From Bacteriovoracaceae bacterium (GTDB lineage: Bacteria; Bdellovibrionota; Bacteriovoracia; Bacteriovoracales; Bacteriovoracaceae): a stretch of 64,000 nucleotides of DNA. Positions 52,167 to 61,133 of this stretch are shown here, in pieces; the stretch's first letter is position 1; the number at the start of each line of letters is the position of its first letter. Location: positions 21,121 through 85,120 of the forward strand of contig QKCN01000084.1 in assembly GCA_003245675.1 (NCBI GenBank). The letters run 5' to 3'. The notes below the pieces were generated by a model, which was not told where the DNA came from, made no database searches, and saw only the letters and a program-made list of their open reading frames with translations. Made by a program: the position numbers and the translations under genes.

Positions 52167-52891
52167 CAGCCTTTCCTTCTCGCGAAATACGTCATTACAA
52201 GACCCATAGATGCCAATAACAATAAAGGCCAAAAAATCTCAAAAGGTTTTCCATCTCTTGAGAGAACAGCTTTAGAACCATGCGGCTCACCTGAAGCAAT
52301 TTCTCTGCTATTGCCCAAAAACTCAGCATCTGCAATTTCCGATTGGACTTTATTCACGGAACGACTATAGCTTTCATAGCTAACAACTGTTCCAAATTCT
52401 TTTTTCATTTCGTATCTAAAATTTTCATATGAGATATTTCCAAGGCGGGGATGATTGGGAAAGACTGCAGACTTTAAAAAAGTTTGTCTTCCTTCTTGAA
52501 CAATATGATACTTCGCCATTCCAAGATTCAAAGGCCAGTATCCAAATTTACCCTTCTTCAGAAGCAAAACAGACTCTTCTCCCTCTTTAAAGGTAGAGGT
52601 TCCACTAATTTTATAATTAATATCTCCCCAAACACCTCCAGGTTGAAGAATTTTTATCTCACGCCCAGCAAAAGGCTTTAACTTTATCCCCGCAACTTCA
52701 CGAATTTTGAAAGTCAATTCTGTTACGACTTCTCCACTAGGAAGCTTTTTGTACAAATGACTTAAATAAACCCCTCTCACCACTGCATCAGCCTCTCTGA
52801 GCTGTTTATCAATGGGAACAGCAAAAAAGCTAGTCGCAAAACTCACTTTAATTAGAAAGGCAACTAAGATTAAAATCACAAAAGTTTTCAT
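52166..52891 (-). CDS. Secreted protein with C-terminal TM-RRKG anchor, coupled to the matrixin gene
   Basis: Signal MKTFVILILVAFLIKVSFA; C-term FEIFWPLLLLASMGLVMTYFARRKG; TGATG overlap with the next gene. Confidence 0.7.
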   Translation of the reverse strand: MKTFVILILVAFLIKVSFATSFFAVPIDKQLREADAVVRGVYLSHLYKKLPSGEVVTELTFKIREVAGIKLKPFAGREIKILQPGGVWGDINYKISGTSTFKEGEESVLLLKKGKFGYWPLNLGMAKYHIVQEGRQTFLKSAVFPNHPRLGNISYENFRYEMKKEFGTVVSYESYSRSVNKVQSEIADAEFLGNSREIASGEPHGSKAVLSRDGKPFEIFWPLLLLASMGLVMTYFARRKG

Positions 52892-53064
52892 AAGCTCATC
52901 CTAAAGAATAAAGTACCTCACTATACTTGTCGGATAATACGCAAAATACTTGAGCAAAAATGTTGATTATTAAACGAATGCTAAGCAGGGAAGCCCTCAA
53001 GCGCAGACATTCCGCCCCCCCTGGAATATCGCTGATTCACGCATATTGGGCGCTCTATTGTCAC

Positions 53065-53134
53065 ACATTACATCCTGTAAATCGCCGACTCCAACGCATC
53101 CTGCTCCCGTCGGCATACATTACATCCTGTAAAT
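53065..53134. repeat. Two 18-bp direct repeats acattacatcctgtaaat (53065-53082, 53117-53134) flanking a gccgac...gtcggc hairpin
   Basis: Read directly; each copy contains the TTACA-TCC-TGTAA dyad. Confidence 0.95.
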
Positions 53135-53137
53135 AAA

Positions 53138-53161
53138 AAGGCCCGCTGGGGGGCGGGCCTT
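53138..53161. terminator. GC-rich hairpin, possible terminator
   Basis: aaggcccgc-tggggg-gcgggcctt. Confidence 0.6.
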
Positions 53162-53287
53162 AAGGGTTTCGAGGTTTGGGTTTTGGGGTTTAAAAAATTA
53201 AGTCGCTGACCTAATTTCTACTAATTTGATCGGGTATTTTGAAAAATACTTGAGTAATTTATTCGGGAAAAGTATCCAGAAACAACA

Positions 53288-53313
53288 AAATCCAGCACTT
53301 GCGTGCTGGATTT
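53288..53313 (-). terminator. rpsI terminator
   Basis: aaatccagca-cttgcg-tgctggattt; minus strand continues TGTTGTTTC. Confidence 0.75.
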
Positions 53314-53339
53314 CTGTATATAAAAAGCAATTCGGAAGA

Positions 53340-53741
53340 TTAACGCTTGGAAAATTGGAAAGAACGACGAGCACCTGCTTGGCCGTATTTCTTTCTCTCA
53401 ACCTTTCTCGCATCACGAGTAAGGAACCCTGCTTTCTTCAAAGTAGGACGAAGACTAGGATCAAGCTTTTCAAGTACACGAGCAATACCCAAACGGATAG
53501 CACCAGCTTGTCCAGTATTTCCACCACCAATAACATTGATAGTTAGATCGTATTTCCCTGCCAAGTTAACAAGCTTTAGAGGTTGCTCAATAACAAGACG
53601 ATGAATCCCATTTGGGAAATATTCTTCGAAGCCTCTCTTATTAACTGTGATTTTACCATTACCATTAGCCACATAAACTCTAGCAATAGATGTTTTTCTC
53701 TTGCCAACAGCATGTGATTCGTAAGTCTTACCTTTTGCCAT
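53340..53741 (-). CDS. rpsI: 30S ribosomal protein S9
   Basis: AVGKRKTSIARVYV...RKVERKKYGQAGARRSFQFSKR. Confidence 0.98.
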   Translation of the reverse strand: MAKGKTYESHAVGKRKTSIARVYVANGNGKITVNKRGFEEYFPNGIHRLVIEQPLKLVNLAGKYDLTINVIGGGNTGQAGAIRLGIARVLEKLDPSLRPTLKKAGFLTRDARKVERKKYGQAGARRSFQFSKR

Positions 53742-53756
53742 TTTCCACTTCCTTAA

Positions 53757-54194
53757 TTAGCACTTGATAACTTCAGGCGACTGAGCAGCATGTGGGTGCT
53801 CATTTCCAACATAAACTTTTAGCTTGGTTAATTGTTGTCTTCCAAGACTTGTTTTAGGCAACATACCTTTTACAGCATTCATGATAACCAACTCTGGGTG
53901 TTTATCAAGCTGCTCTTGAGCTGTTCTTTCTTTCAAACCACCAATGTGATTTGTGTGCCAATAATAAACCTTGTCTTCTAACTTCTTCCCTGTGAAACGA
54001 ATTTTTTCACAATTTGTTACAACAACAAAATCACCAGAATCAGTGTTAGGTGTATAACTAGGTTTACCTTTTCCTCTTAAAAGATCTGCAATCTTAGTTG
54101 CAAGTCTGCCTACAACAAGATCTGTAGCATCAATTTGATACCATTTCTTATCGGCATCTTCCTTCCTCAATACGAACGACTTCTGCTTGTACAT
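53757..54194 (-). CDS. rplM: 50S ribosomal protein L13
   Basis: KWYQIDATDLVVGRLATKIADLLRGKGKPSYTPNTDSGDFVVV. Confidence 0.98.
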   Translation of the reverse strand: MYKQKSFVLRKEDADKKWYQIDATDLVVGRLATKIADLLRGKGKPSYTPNTDSGDFVVVTNCEKIRFTGKKLEDKVYYWHTNHIGGLKERTAQEQLDKHPELVIMNAVKGMLPKTSLGRQQLTKLKVYVGNEHPHAAQSPEVIKC

Positions 54195-54297
54195 AACGAA
54201 CCTTCCATAAAAATATCAACTTAAAACATAAGTAATGGCTCTTATATAAAAGAATACCCCTTTAAGTCAAGGGCCATCTGGCCATTTTTTCAACAAT

Positions 54298-57144
54298 TTA
54301 GAAAAACCCTATTGACACACCGAGTCTTCCGGGGGATTCCAGTGACCCATCTGACAATTTTTTGCGGTGAAGCTTCACCCCATAATCCAAAGAAATAGAC
54401 CCAACAGGGGTAATATACTTACAGCTAAGCCCCACGGAGGATCTAAATGAAAAAGGATTAAAGGAATCGAGATAAAGTTTTCCCATATCCAAAAATAAAC
54501 CGAGCGCAACCTGATCATTAAAGAAATAGCGCGGCTCAATTTTTAAATTATTAAAATACACTTTTTCAGTGACTGAGTGTTCCCTAATATCTTTACCGTC
54601 ACTCATACGATTAATTTCAACATCGTCAAAACCCCTCACATTATCAATTCCGGACAAGCGAAACACTTTAATGTTGGGAATACCAAATTCGTAGCCGTCA
54701 CTATCTGGTGCATTTTTTGATAAATTTTCAGCAAGTCCTGCGGCCCAAGAAATAGCCACCGTTCCACGAGAAAATGGAATATAAAAATAATTTCTCATCA
54801 CAACTCGGTAAAAATTAATTTCCCGATTACCCGAAGATTGAGAGAAAAAGTAGGGATGAGCATATTCAAAAGAAAGCGCGGATAAACCACCTTTAGATGG
54901 ATTTAAAACATCATTTCTCCAATCAAAAGCAATCCCTGGAACTAAAGCTCCAATGCGAAAGTCCCCTCTGTCTTCCTCTTGAGTTGCATCAAACTGAGAT
55001 ATGTATTCATATTGATGTTCCAAAGAAAGCGTAAACTTTTTACCTAGTTTTTTCGTCAAAAGATTTTGAATACGCCAAATATTGGCATCAAATGAATAAA
55101 ATCTTTTTCTCTTGAAATCAGCCCCAACGGTATAACTAGCAGGAAGTCCCCAAATATAGGGTTCGGAAAACATCGTGTTAAAATCATATTCTAATAGCGG
55201 ATTTTCTTCACTGCGACGTCTCGAATCAAGTCCCGAATAATTCAAACGTCGATTGGTTTCCCCACGCAATCCTAAAGTCTTGCCACGCCCTCGCCAATTC
55301 GTATTAGAAACACCTCCGGCTAAACGCAAGCCTAAATCAGTTCGATAGCCTGGAGCAACCTCTAACACAATGGAATGCCTTTCTTGCACAGATATTAAAA
55401 GATCTGTTCGTCCCTGAGAATCAATTGTTTCTTGAAGCGGAGTAATGAGGATATTAGAAAAAAGACCCAAATTTTCCAGCGATGATCTCAAATTTTGTAG
55501 AGATGAGGGAGTCAAAATATCTCCCTTTTTAAGCTCCACTTCTCTCACGATAATTTCAGGATCCGTTTTTTTGTTTCCAGAAAGTAAAATACTATTCAGA
55601 ATAATTTTCTCTCCTAATTCAATAGCAATACGCAGATGAACTTTCTGATAGTCGGCAGAATAAACAAGATTCTCTCCGACCTCAAGAGGTACAACTTGAG
55701 CAAAATAGTATCCTTGCTCTCTAATTTGTTGGATAAATAAAGAAATTTTTTCATCCAAAATAAGTGGATTGAAGATATCTCCACTTTTTAAAGAAAATTC
55801 TTTATGTAACTCGTCTGGCACACCTTCAAAGGAAACTTCATCTATTAAAACCTGAGGGCCCTCTGTTATTTGAAATTTTAATTCCACCCTGGAATTATCC
55901 GCAGAAAAAGCAGGATGCGATGCAAAGACCTTTACAAAAATAAAACCTTTTTCAACATACTTCTTTTTTAGATCATTTACAAAAACATCAATAGCGGCTT
56001 CATCAAAGTTTCCGTGCTGCACAATGTCTGAATCAAGATCATAAAATAAATCCTCCAATTCAGAACTTGCAAAAAAATTATTTCCCTCAAAAATGATTTC
56101 ACCAAGACTAGTACTCTTACCTTCTTGTATCGTTACAAAAAAGCGGCGTTCTTTTTCTTTGGCAAGATGATCATACCATTTTTCCTCTCGCACTTGAATT
56201 TGCGCACGAAATAAAGAACGGCGCTTATACATTTCATAAATCATATCACGCACAATCTCTGCGACATTTCCCTTTTTATATTCACGCAAGCTCTGCTGAA
56301 TGGCCCCCATTAACTGACTGCGATCAAATAATTTATTCCCAAAAAAATCAAATGCGAATTTTTCACCAGAACTAACGGCAAATAATAGGCGCACATGAGT
56401 ATCGTTAATATCCTCTTTCCCCAAAAATTCAAAAGAAGAATGATAATATCCTTGCTGAAAAAATTCGACTCGAATTCGATCTAGCTCGGTTTTAATTTGG
56501 GCAACATCGTATCCTTTACCAATAAAGGCTAAAATTCGCCGCTGCACCAACTGCTTCCAGCCTGAACCACCTGTTCCTCCTCTAAAAATAAGCTTGTAAT
56601 CCTTAATCAGAGTCTGCTTTCCTGGGGTAATATTGAATGTTAAATAAACTCCATCACTTGTCTTCACCTTTGAAACTTGAATTTCATGAGACCAAAATCC
56701 TCGGTCCTGTAAATAAGATGAAATGACTTCAAGAGTCTTATGGAGAATTCTAGGACGAAAAGATACTCCCTCCTGTAGCGACAAAAGATTTGAAGGCAAA
56801 ATGTCCTTCACTCCCCCTGCAACATAAACAATGTCTATCTTTTTAATAATGGGCAAGAAGCCAACCAAAATTTGTAATTGATATCTTCCGTGAACCTCTT
56901 TAACTTCATACGAAAAATAATCCATTGCATCTGGCTTCAGCAAAACATCTAAATGCTTACGGAAATGTAGCTCTGAAGAATACTTACGAATAAGAGAGCT
57001 CGCTCGACTGCGAAACTCATCACAGTCTTCACTTGGTTCGCACTTAATTATAACTTCTGAAATTGCAAATTCTGCGGCAAAAGTGAATTTGCCGGTTCCC
57101 AGAATAACAACCATTAAAAAGAAGAGCTGCAGCACTCTAATCAC
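54298..57144 (-). CDS. Omp85-superfamily outer membrane protein (BamA/TamA-like, several POTRA domains)
   Basis: POTRA-like repeats (DPEIIVREVELKKGDILTPSSLQNLRSSLENLGLF); barrel ending ISLDYGVKLHRK...GRLGVSIGFF. Confidence 0.9.
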   Translation of the reverse strand: MIRVLQLFFLMVVILGTGKFTFAAEFAISEVIIKCEPSEDCDEFRSRASSLIRKYSSELHFRKHLDVLLKPDAMDYFSYEVKEVHGRYQLQILVGFLPIIKKIDIVYVAGGVKDILPSNLLSLQEGVSFRPRILHKTLEVISSYLQDRGFWSHEIQVSKVKTSDGVYLTFNITPGKQTLIKDYKLIFRGGTGGSGWKQLVQRRILAFIGKGYDVAQIKTELDRIRVEFFQQGYYHSSFEFLGKEDINDTHVRLLFAVSSGEKFAFDFFGNKLFDRSQLMGAIQQSLREYKKGNVAEIVRDMIYEMYKRRSLFRAQIQVREEKWYDHLAKEKERRFFVTIQEGKSTSLGEIIFEGNNFFASSELEDLFYDLDSDIVQHGNFDEAAIDVFVNDLKKKYVEKGFIFVKVFASHPAFSADNSRVELKFQITEGPQVLIDEVSFEGVPDELHKEFSLKSGDIFNPLILDEKISLFIQQIREQGYYFAQVVPLEVGENLVYSADYQKVHLRIAIELGEKIILNSILLSGNKKTDPEIIVREVELKKGDILTPSSLQNLRSSLENLGLFSNILITPLQETIDSQGRTDLLISVQERHSIVLEVAPGYRTDLGLRLAGGVSNTNWRGRGKTLGLRGETNRRLNYSGLDSRRRSEENPLLEYDFNTMFSEPYIWGLPASYTVGADFKRKRFYSFDANIWRIQNLLTKKLGKKFTLSLEHQYEYISQFDATQEEDRGDFRIGALVPGIAFDWRNDVLNPSKGGLSALSFEYAHPYFFSQSSGNREINFYRVVMRNYFYIPFSRGTVAISWAAGLAENLSKNAPDSDGYEFGIPNIKVFRLSGIDNVRGFDDVEINRMSDGKDIREHSVTEKVYFNNLKIEPRYFFNDQVALGLFLDMGKLYLDSFNPFSFRSSVGLSCKYITPVGSISLDYGVKLHRKKLSDGSLESPGRLGVSIGFF

Positions 57145-60100
57145 TCAAATGTTCTCCTAAATTTAATATCAACACCCAAAGATCGCCCCGTATTATCATC
57201 TGTTGTTTCACTCCCGGTTTTCATTTCATAAATACCTGTCGCGATGACATTGTCTTTTAATTGGTAATTAAGGTTCATTTTTTGTTTTTGTTCATCTCCC
57301 CCCAGAGAAGAAGAAATCGTCATATCCATCTTCGTATTAATTTTTTTGCGCACTTCAACCTTAGTGACCGATCGAATCCCTGAACTAGAACCGTTTCCGC
57401 CCACACTACGCCCCTCTAAAAAACTATCTTCCGATTGATCAAACTCTGGCGCAAGCTTAAGTTTTAAACCAAAAAACTCATCTAATGTTTTATTTAAGCC
57501 AAATTGCTCTAACAACAAGGAGCCAACTCCTGCAGACGTTAAATTTTCCCGATCACGGTCCTGTAGGCCCTTAGAAATCTCAGAGGTATATCCGAGAACG
57601 AGCAAGGAAACAATTTCATTAGAAGGTAAAACGGGATCAGACTGCAGCTCCAACTTAAATCGATCACTAGGCCCAAATACTTTCAACAATATTTTATAAT
57701 CGGCAATCGTTGTTGAGGCTAAGAGATCAATTGTGGGATTTAGCTCACTGCCACCATTAAAAAATAGATCAGATTTGGAAACAACAAATTCATTCCCTTT
57801 AAAATATAAACGACTGTCTCCCGATATTGCAGAAAGTTTTCCTTTTAGACTAGGAGAATCAACAGAACCAATAACAGACATATCTCCCATAATTCCCATA
57901 TTCATCATGCGATTACGCACCTCGAGAGGGCGAGCTACAACAATTCGTCCATCAAGATTTAACAGTTGTGACAAAATATCTTGCTTTTTTTTGATTGGTA
58001 CATATTTGAGTTTTAGCTGACTTTGCTTTTGCTTAATAAATGCCTCCGGTTCATCATTAATTGATGCCCCTTGCAACGACAAATTTGTTTTAAGTAAATA
58101 TGGCGGAGCATTTCCTGACAAAAGAACCTCCCCCGAAAAAGAAACAGAAGAGTTATCTGCAATTTTATAAAGCATTTCATCAAGTTGTAGACTTAAGTTA
58201 ACTTCGGGCACAAGAGCAAGTTTCACTCGCCCTTGGGATGAAAACTTCCCTTGGCCCCAGACTCCATTCAAATTTTCAACAATTAAATTTTCATCTTTTA
58301 CTAACAGACGAAAATTTAAATCAGTGAATTCATCAGGCAATCCCGTATAAAACACATCTACCTTTCGCCCCTCTAATTGCAAAAGATAATCGTATTCTCC
58401 ATGCTCCTCCTCCAATACGAATCGGCCGCCGAGTTGTCCCCCAATACTGCCAATCTTTGGATTTAAAAACTCAAGAAAATCAGCTTGTATATTGCCTAGC
58501 GCTGAAATACTCAATTGTTTGGCCAAACGCCCAGAAGCCTCACTTGAAAAACGACCAAGCTCTCCGCCAAGGCTGATTTTCCATTTCTCGATCACTCCGT
58601 TATTTATGGCAATTCCATTTTCCTTCCCCTGCAAGGAGAGCTCCTTTCCTTTTTTTCGAAAAGAAAGCTGATATAAATTGAAAATCACATCCGAATGCGA
58701 AAGATCTTGAATATTAAACTTCCAACTTCCATCAAAAGAAGCTTCTCCCATTTTTCCATACTGCCATACATGCTCTCCAAAAAGGCTTGCTAACAACAAA
58801 TTCCAGTCTTTAACCTTACCATGATACTCTACAAAAGAATTCTTTTTCGCTCGCAGGTCAATGATTCCAGATGCTACAAAAATTTTATTCATCAATGTTG
58901 AGCTAAAACTAATAACTTTTTCATCAAGCCGTAAAGATATCTTTGATGGCTCAACTCGACGATGACCGACCTTTGTCTGTTCTAAAAAAAACTCAACATC
59001 GGACGACAAATTATTAATGAGCCCTGCCCCCTTTATACTTCCCCTTATTACGCCGCTAACATTTGGAATAAGACGTCGCAAGTAAGTAAAATCAGCTAAG
59101 TCAAATTTATCAAGATCAAAAACATAACTGACATCAAGAGGATTAGTATTCAAATTCAAAAGGGCATTTCCTCTAATCTTGCCCTGATTTTTACTCAGCA
59201 AAAATTTTTCAACATTAAGATGTCCATCCTTAAAATGAAAATCAGAATGGATAGAAGAAATAAATTCATCTCCCAGCAAAATATTTTTACCAGAGACCCC
59301 CCCTTTAATAACAAGATCCTCTTTAGAAACTGGTCCATAAATATGAACATCGGCTCCCCAGCTTCCCCAAATATTGTCAGGAACATTAGCCCCTTGAAAT
59401 ACGGGTGCAGCAACCAGCATAATGTCACGATAATCAGCGCGGGCCATAGATACAACCAAATCTAATGTTGTCTTTTTCTGTAAATTGACATCACCATGGA
59501 ATGTAATCGCTCCAGCACCAACTAGCCCTTGATATTTCTTTATCCGAATTAAATTTTGAGAAATATTATAATTGAAATCAATTTTACCAATTCCTAGAAA
59601 ATATTTGTTAAAACTAGCCTCTTTTAATTCCCCTCGCAAGCCAAGTTCAAGATCCTTTCCTGCCTGCTGCTCGACAAGAAGGTCTAAAACGCCCCTTCCT
59701 TTGATATCTAATCCGACGATAGGTCCAAGCTCTTCAAGATTAACAAGTGATTTGTCGGCTTTTATAGAAAAACCTGATTCTCCAATTACACCTTGTACAT
59801 TAAAAACATTCTCTCCTGCCTTTAACCAGCTCCCTATAAGAATTGACTTGTCCTTGGGCTCGATTGAAATTTGATTTAAAGAGACTTTTGGATTTTGAAT
59901 AATAGCATCACCGCGAGATGATGCCCGAAAAACAAAATCAGAAATATCAAACCCCTGCTCGCTGGAAATCTTCCAATGCTTTTTATTTTTTGCCAAAACA
60001 AAATCTCCGTTGACACTTCCTTCAAGGATACTTAGCTTCTTGCCGATATTTCCTCGCAACTCTCTAAAATTCACATCCGATATAGAAAAACGATACTCAC

Positions 60101-61133
60101 CTTCTGTCATAAAATCGTTTTTGCTGAAATCATATAGTGCAACAGAAGGCATTTGGACTTTTCCATTTTTTCCCAACCGAAGAGCAAGATCTGACCAAAA
60201 CGAACCATCCTTTGTGAAAAAGCGTGAATGCAAGGACGGTATATATTCTTTGTTGTAAGATAAATCTTCTACGGATATTTCTCCCCTTAAAGAAGGAAAT
60301 AAATCTCCCGCTTTCTTCTCTAGTTTGACCGTAGAAACAGCGATCCCCGAAATATCCTCCCCAAAAGTTGAAAGCTGCCTTAAATTGAGCAAAACCTGCA
60401 ATTTTAAATCTGCACCTACATCTCTAAGAGATGTTCCTTTTCCAAATATCATTCCATCCATTTGCAGTGAAGATTCTCGTGAAAATACAGAGAGGCCCTG
60501 CATTTCTATATGATCGGCAAAGACTTGGGCTCCTCCTTTCAATCCGTTGATTTCACCAAGATAAGGTATATTCAACTGCAAATTGTTTCTAATTTTAAAT
60601 GTACAATCTAGTGAATTAATTTGATTTTTTGAGCTAAATTGATAAACAAAAAGACTTCCCTTTTTATTCATATCAATACTGACATCAGAAATAATAAGTT
60701 CATGGATGGGCAACCCCTGTAGCTGAGCAATTATTTGCTGAGTTACTGCTTCGACTCCTTTAAATTCTTGTGCGGGGGCTCCCGTCTCTTGCTCTTTCTG
60801 CAAGAATACGCCCCCCATGAGATGTACTTTACTTAGATCAAAATTTTGGAATCGCCCTATAAATGGATTGAATTCCACACGAAGCGCTTCGAGATTTAAG
60901 TTCCAATTTTTATGATAAAGATTAACTTTACTTAACTCAATGCCAGGAGGAAACAAGCTTAAATCCATTTTGCTAAAAGAGACCTCTGCTTGATGGCGAG
61001 ACGAAAAATGCTGAGTGATCTGCTTCGAAATAAATGTCGAAAATTGACGAGAACTCAACACCTGCCATAATACACTTACGGAAATGATAACGAGAGATAA
61101 AAATAGTAATAATACTGAATTCAAAGATCTCAC
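57141..61133 (-). CDS. TamB/DUF490-like translocation and assembly module protein
   Basis: N-terminal TM; long beta-rich body; C-terminal GSVDSPSLKGKLSAISGDSRLYFKGNEFVVSKSDLFFNG...VSLLVLGYTSE...LLLEQFGLNKTLDEFFGLKL. Confidence 0.88.
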   Translation of the reverse strand: MRSLNSVLLLFLSLVIISVSVLWQVLSSRQFSTFISKQITQHFSSRHQAEVSFSKMDLSLFPPGIELSKVNLYHKNWNLNLEALRVEFNPFIGRFQNFDLSKVHLMGGVFLQKEQETGAPAQEFKGVEAVTQQIIAQLQGLPIHELIISDVSIDMNKKGSLFVYQFSSKNQINSLDCTFKIRNNLQLNIPYLGEINGLKGGAQVFADHIEMQGLSVFSRESSLQMDGMIFGKGTSLRDVGADLKLQVLLNLRQLSTFGEDISGIAVSTVKLEKKAGDLFPSLRGEISVEDLSYNKEYIPSLHSRFFTKDGSFWSDLALRLGKNGKVQMPSVALYDFSKNDFMTEGEYRFSISDVNFRELRGNIGKKLSILEGSVNGDFVLAKNKKHWKISSEQGFDISDFVFRASSRGDAIIQNPKVSLNQISIEPKDKSILIGSWLKAGENVFNVQGVIGESGFSIKADKSLVNLEELGPIVGLDIKGRGVLDLLVEQQAGKDLELGLRGELKEASFNKYFLGIGKIDFNYNISQNLIRIKKYQGLVGAGAITFHGDVNLQKKTTLDLVVSMARADYRDIMLVAAPVFQGANVPDNIWGSWGADVHIYGPVSKEDLVIKGGVSGKNILLGDEFISSIHSDFHFKDGHLNVEKFLLSKNQGKIRGNALLNLNTNPLDVSYVFDLDKFDLADFTYLRRLIPNVSGVIRGSIKGAGLINNLSSDVEFFLEQTKVGHRRVEPSKISLRLDEKVISFSSTLMNKIFVASGIIDLRAKKNSFVEYHGKVKDWNLLLASLFGEHVWQYGKMGEASFDGSWKFNIQDLSHSDVIFNLYQLSFRKKGKELSLQGKENGIAINNGVIEKWKISLGGELGRFSSEASGRLAKQLSISALGNIQADFLEFLNPKIGSIGGQLGGRFVLEEEHGEYDYLLQLEGRKVDVFYTGLPDEFTDLNFRLLVKDENLIVENLNGVWGQGKFSSQGRVKLALVPEVNLSLQLDEMLYKIADNSSVSFSGEVLLSGNAPPYLLKTNLSLQGASINDEPEAFIKQKQSQLKLKYVPIKKKQDILSQLLNLDGRIVVARPLEVRNRMMNMGIMGDMSVIGSVDSPSLKGKLSAISGDSRLYFKGNEFVVSKSDLFFNGGSELNPTIDLLASTTIADYKILLKVFGPSDRFKLELQSDPVLPSNEIVSLLVLGYTSEISKGLQDRDRENLTSAGVGSLLLEQFGLNKTLDEFFGLKLKLAPEFDQSEDSFLEGRSVGGNGSSSGIRSVTKVEVRKKINTKMDMTISSSLGGDEQKQKMNLNYQLKDNVIATGIYEMKTGSETTDDNTGRSLGVDIKFRRTFE

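Noticed and set aside
54146-54153. GCCGATAA inside rplM
   Set aside because: Within coding sequence (DADKKW), no sensible downstream target.
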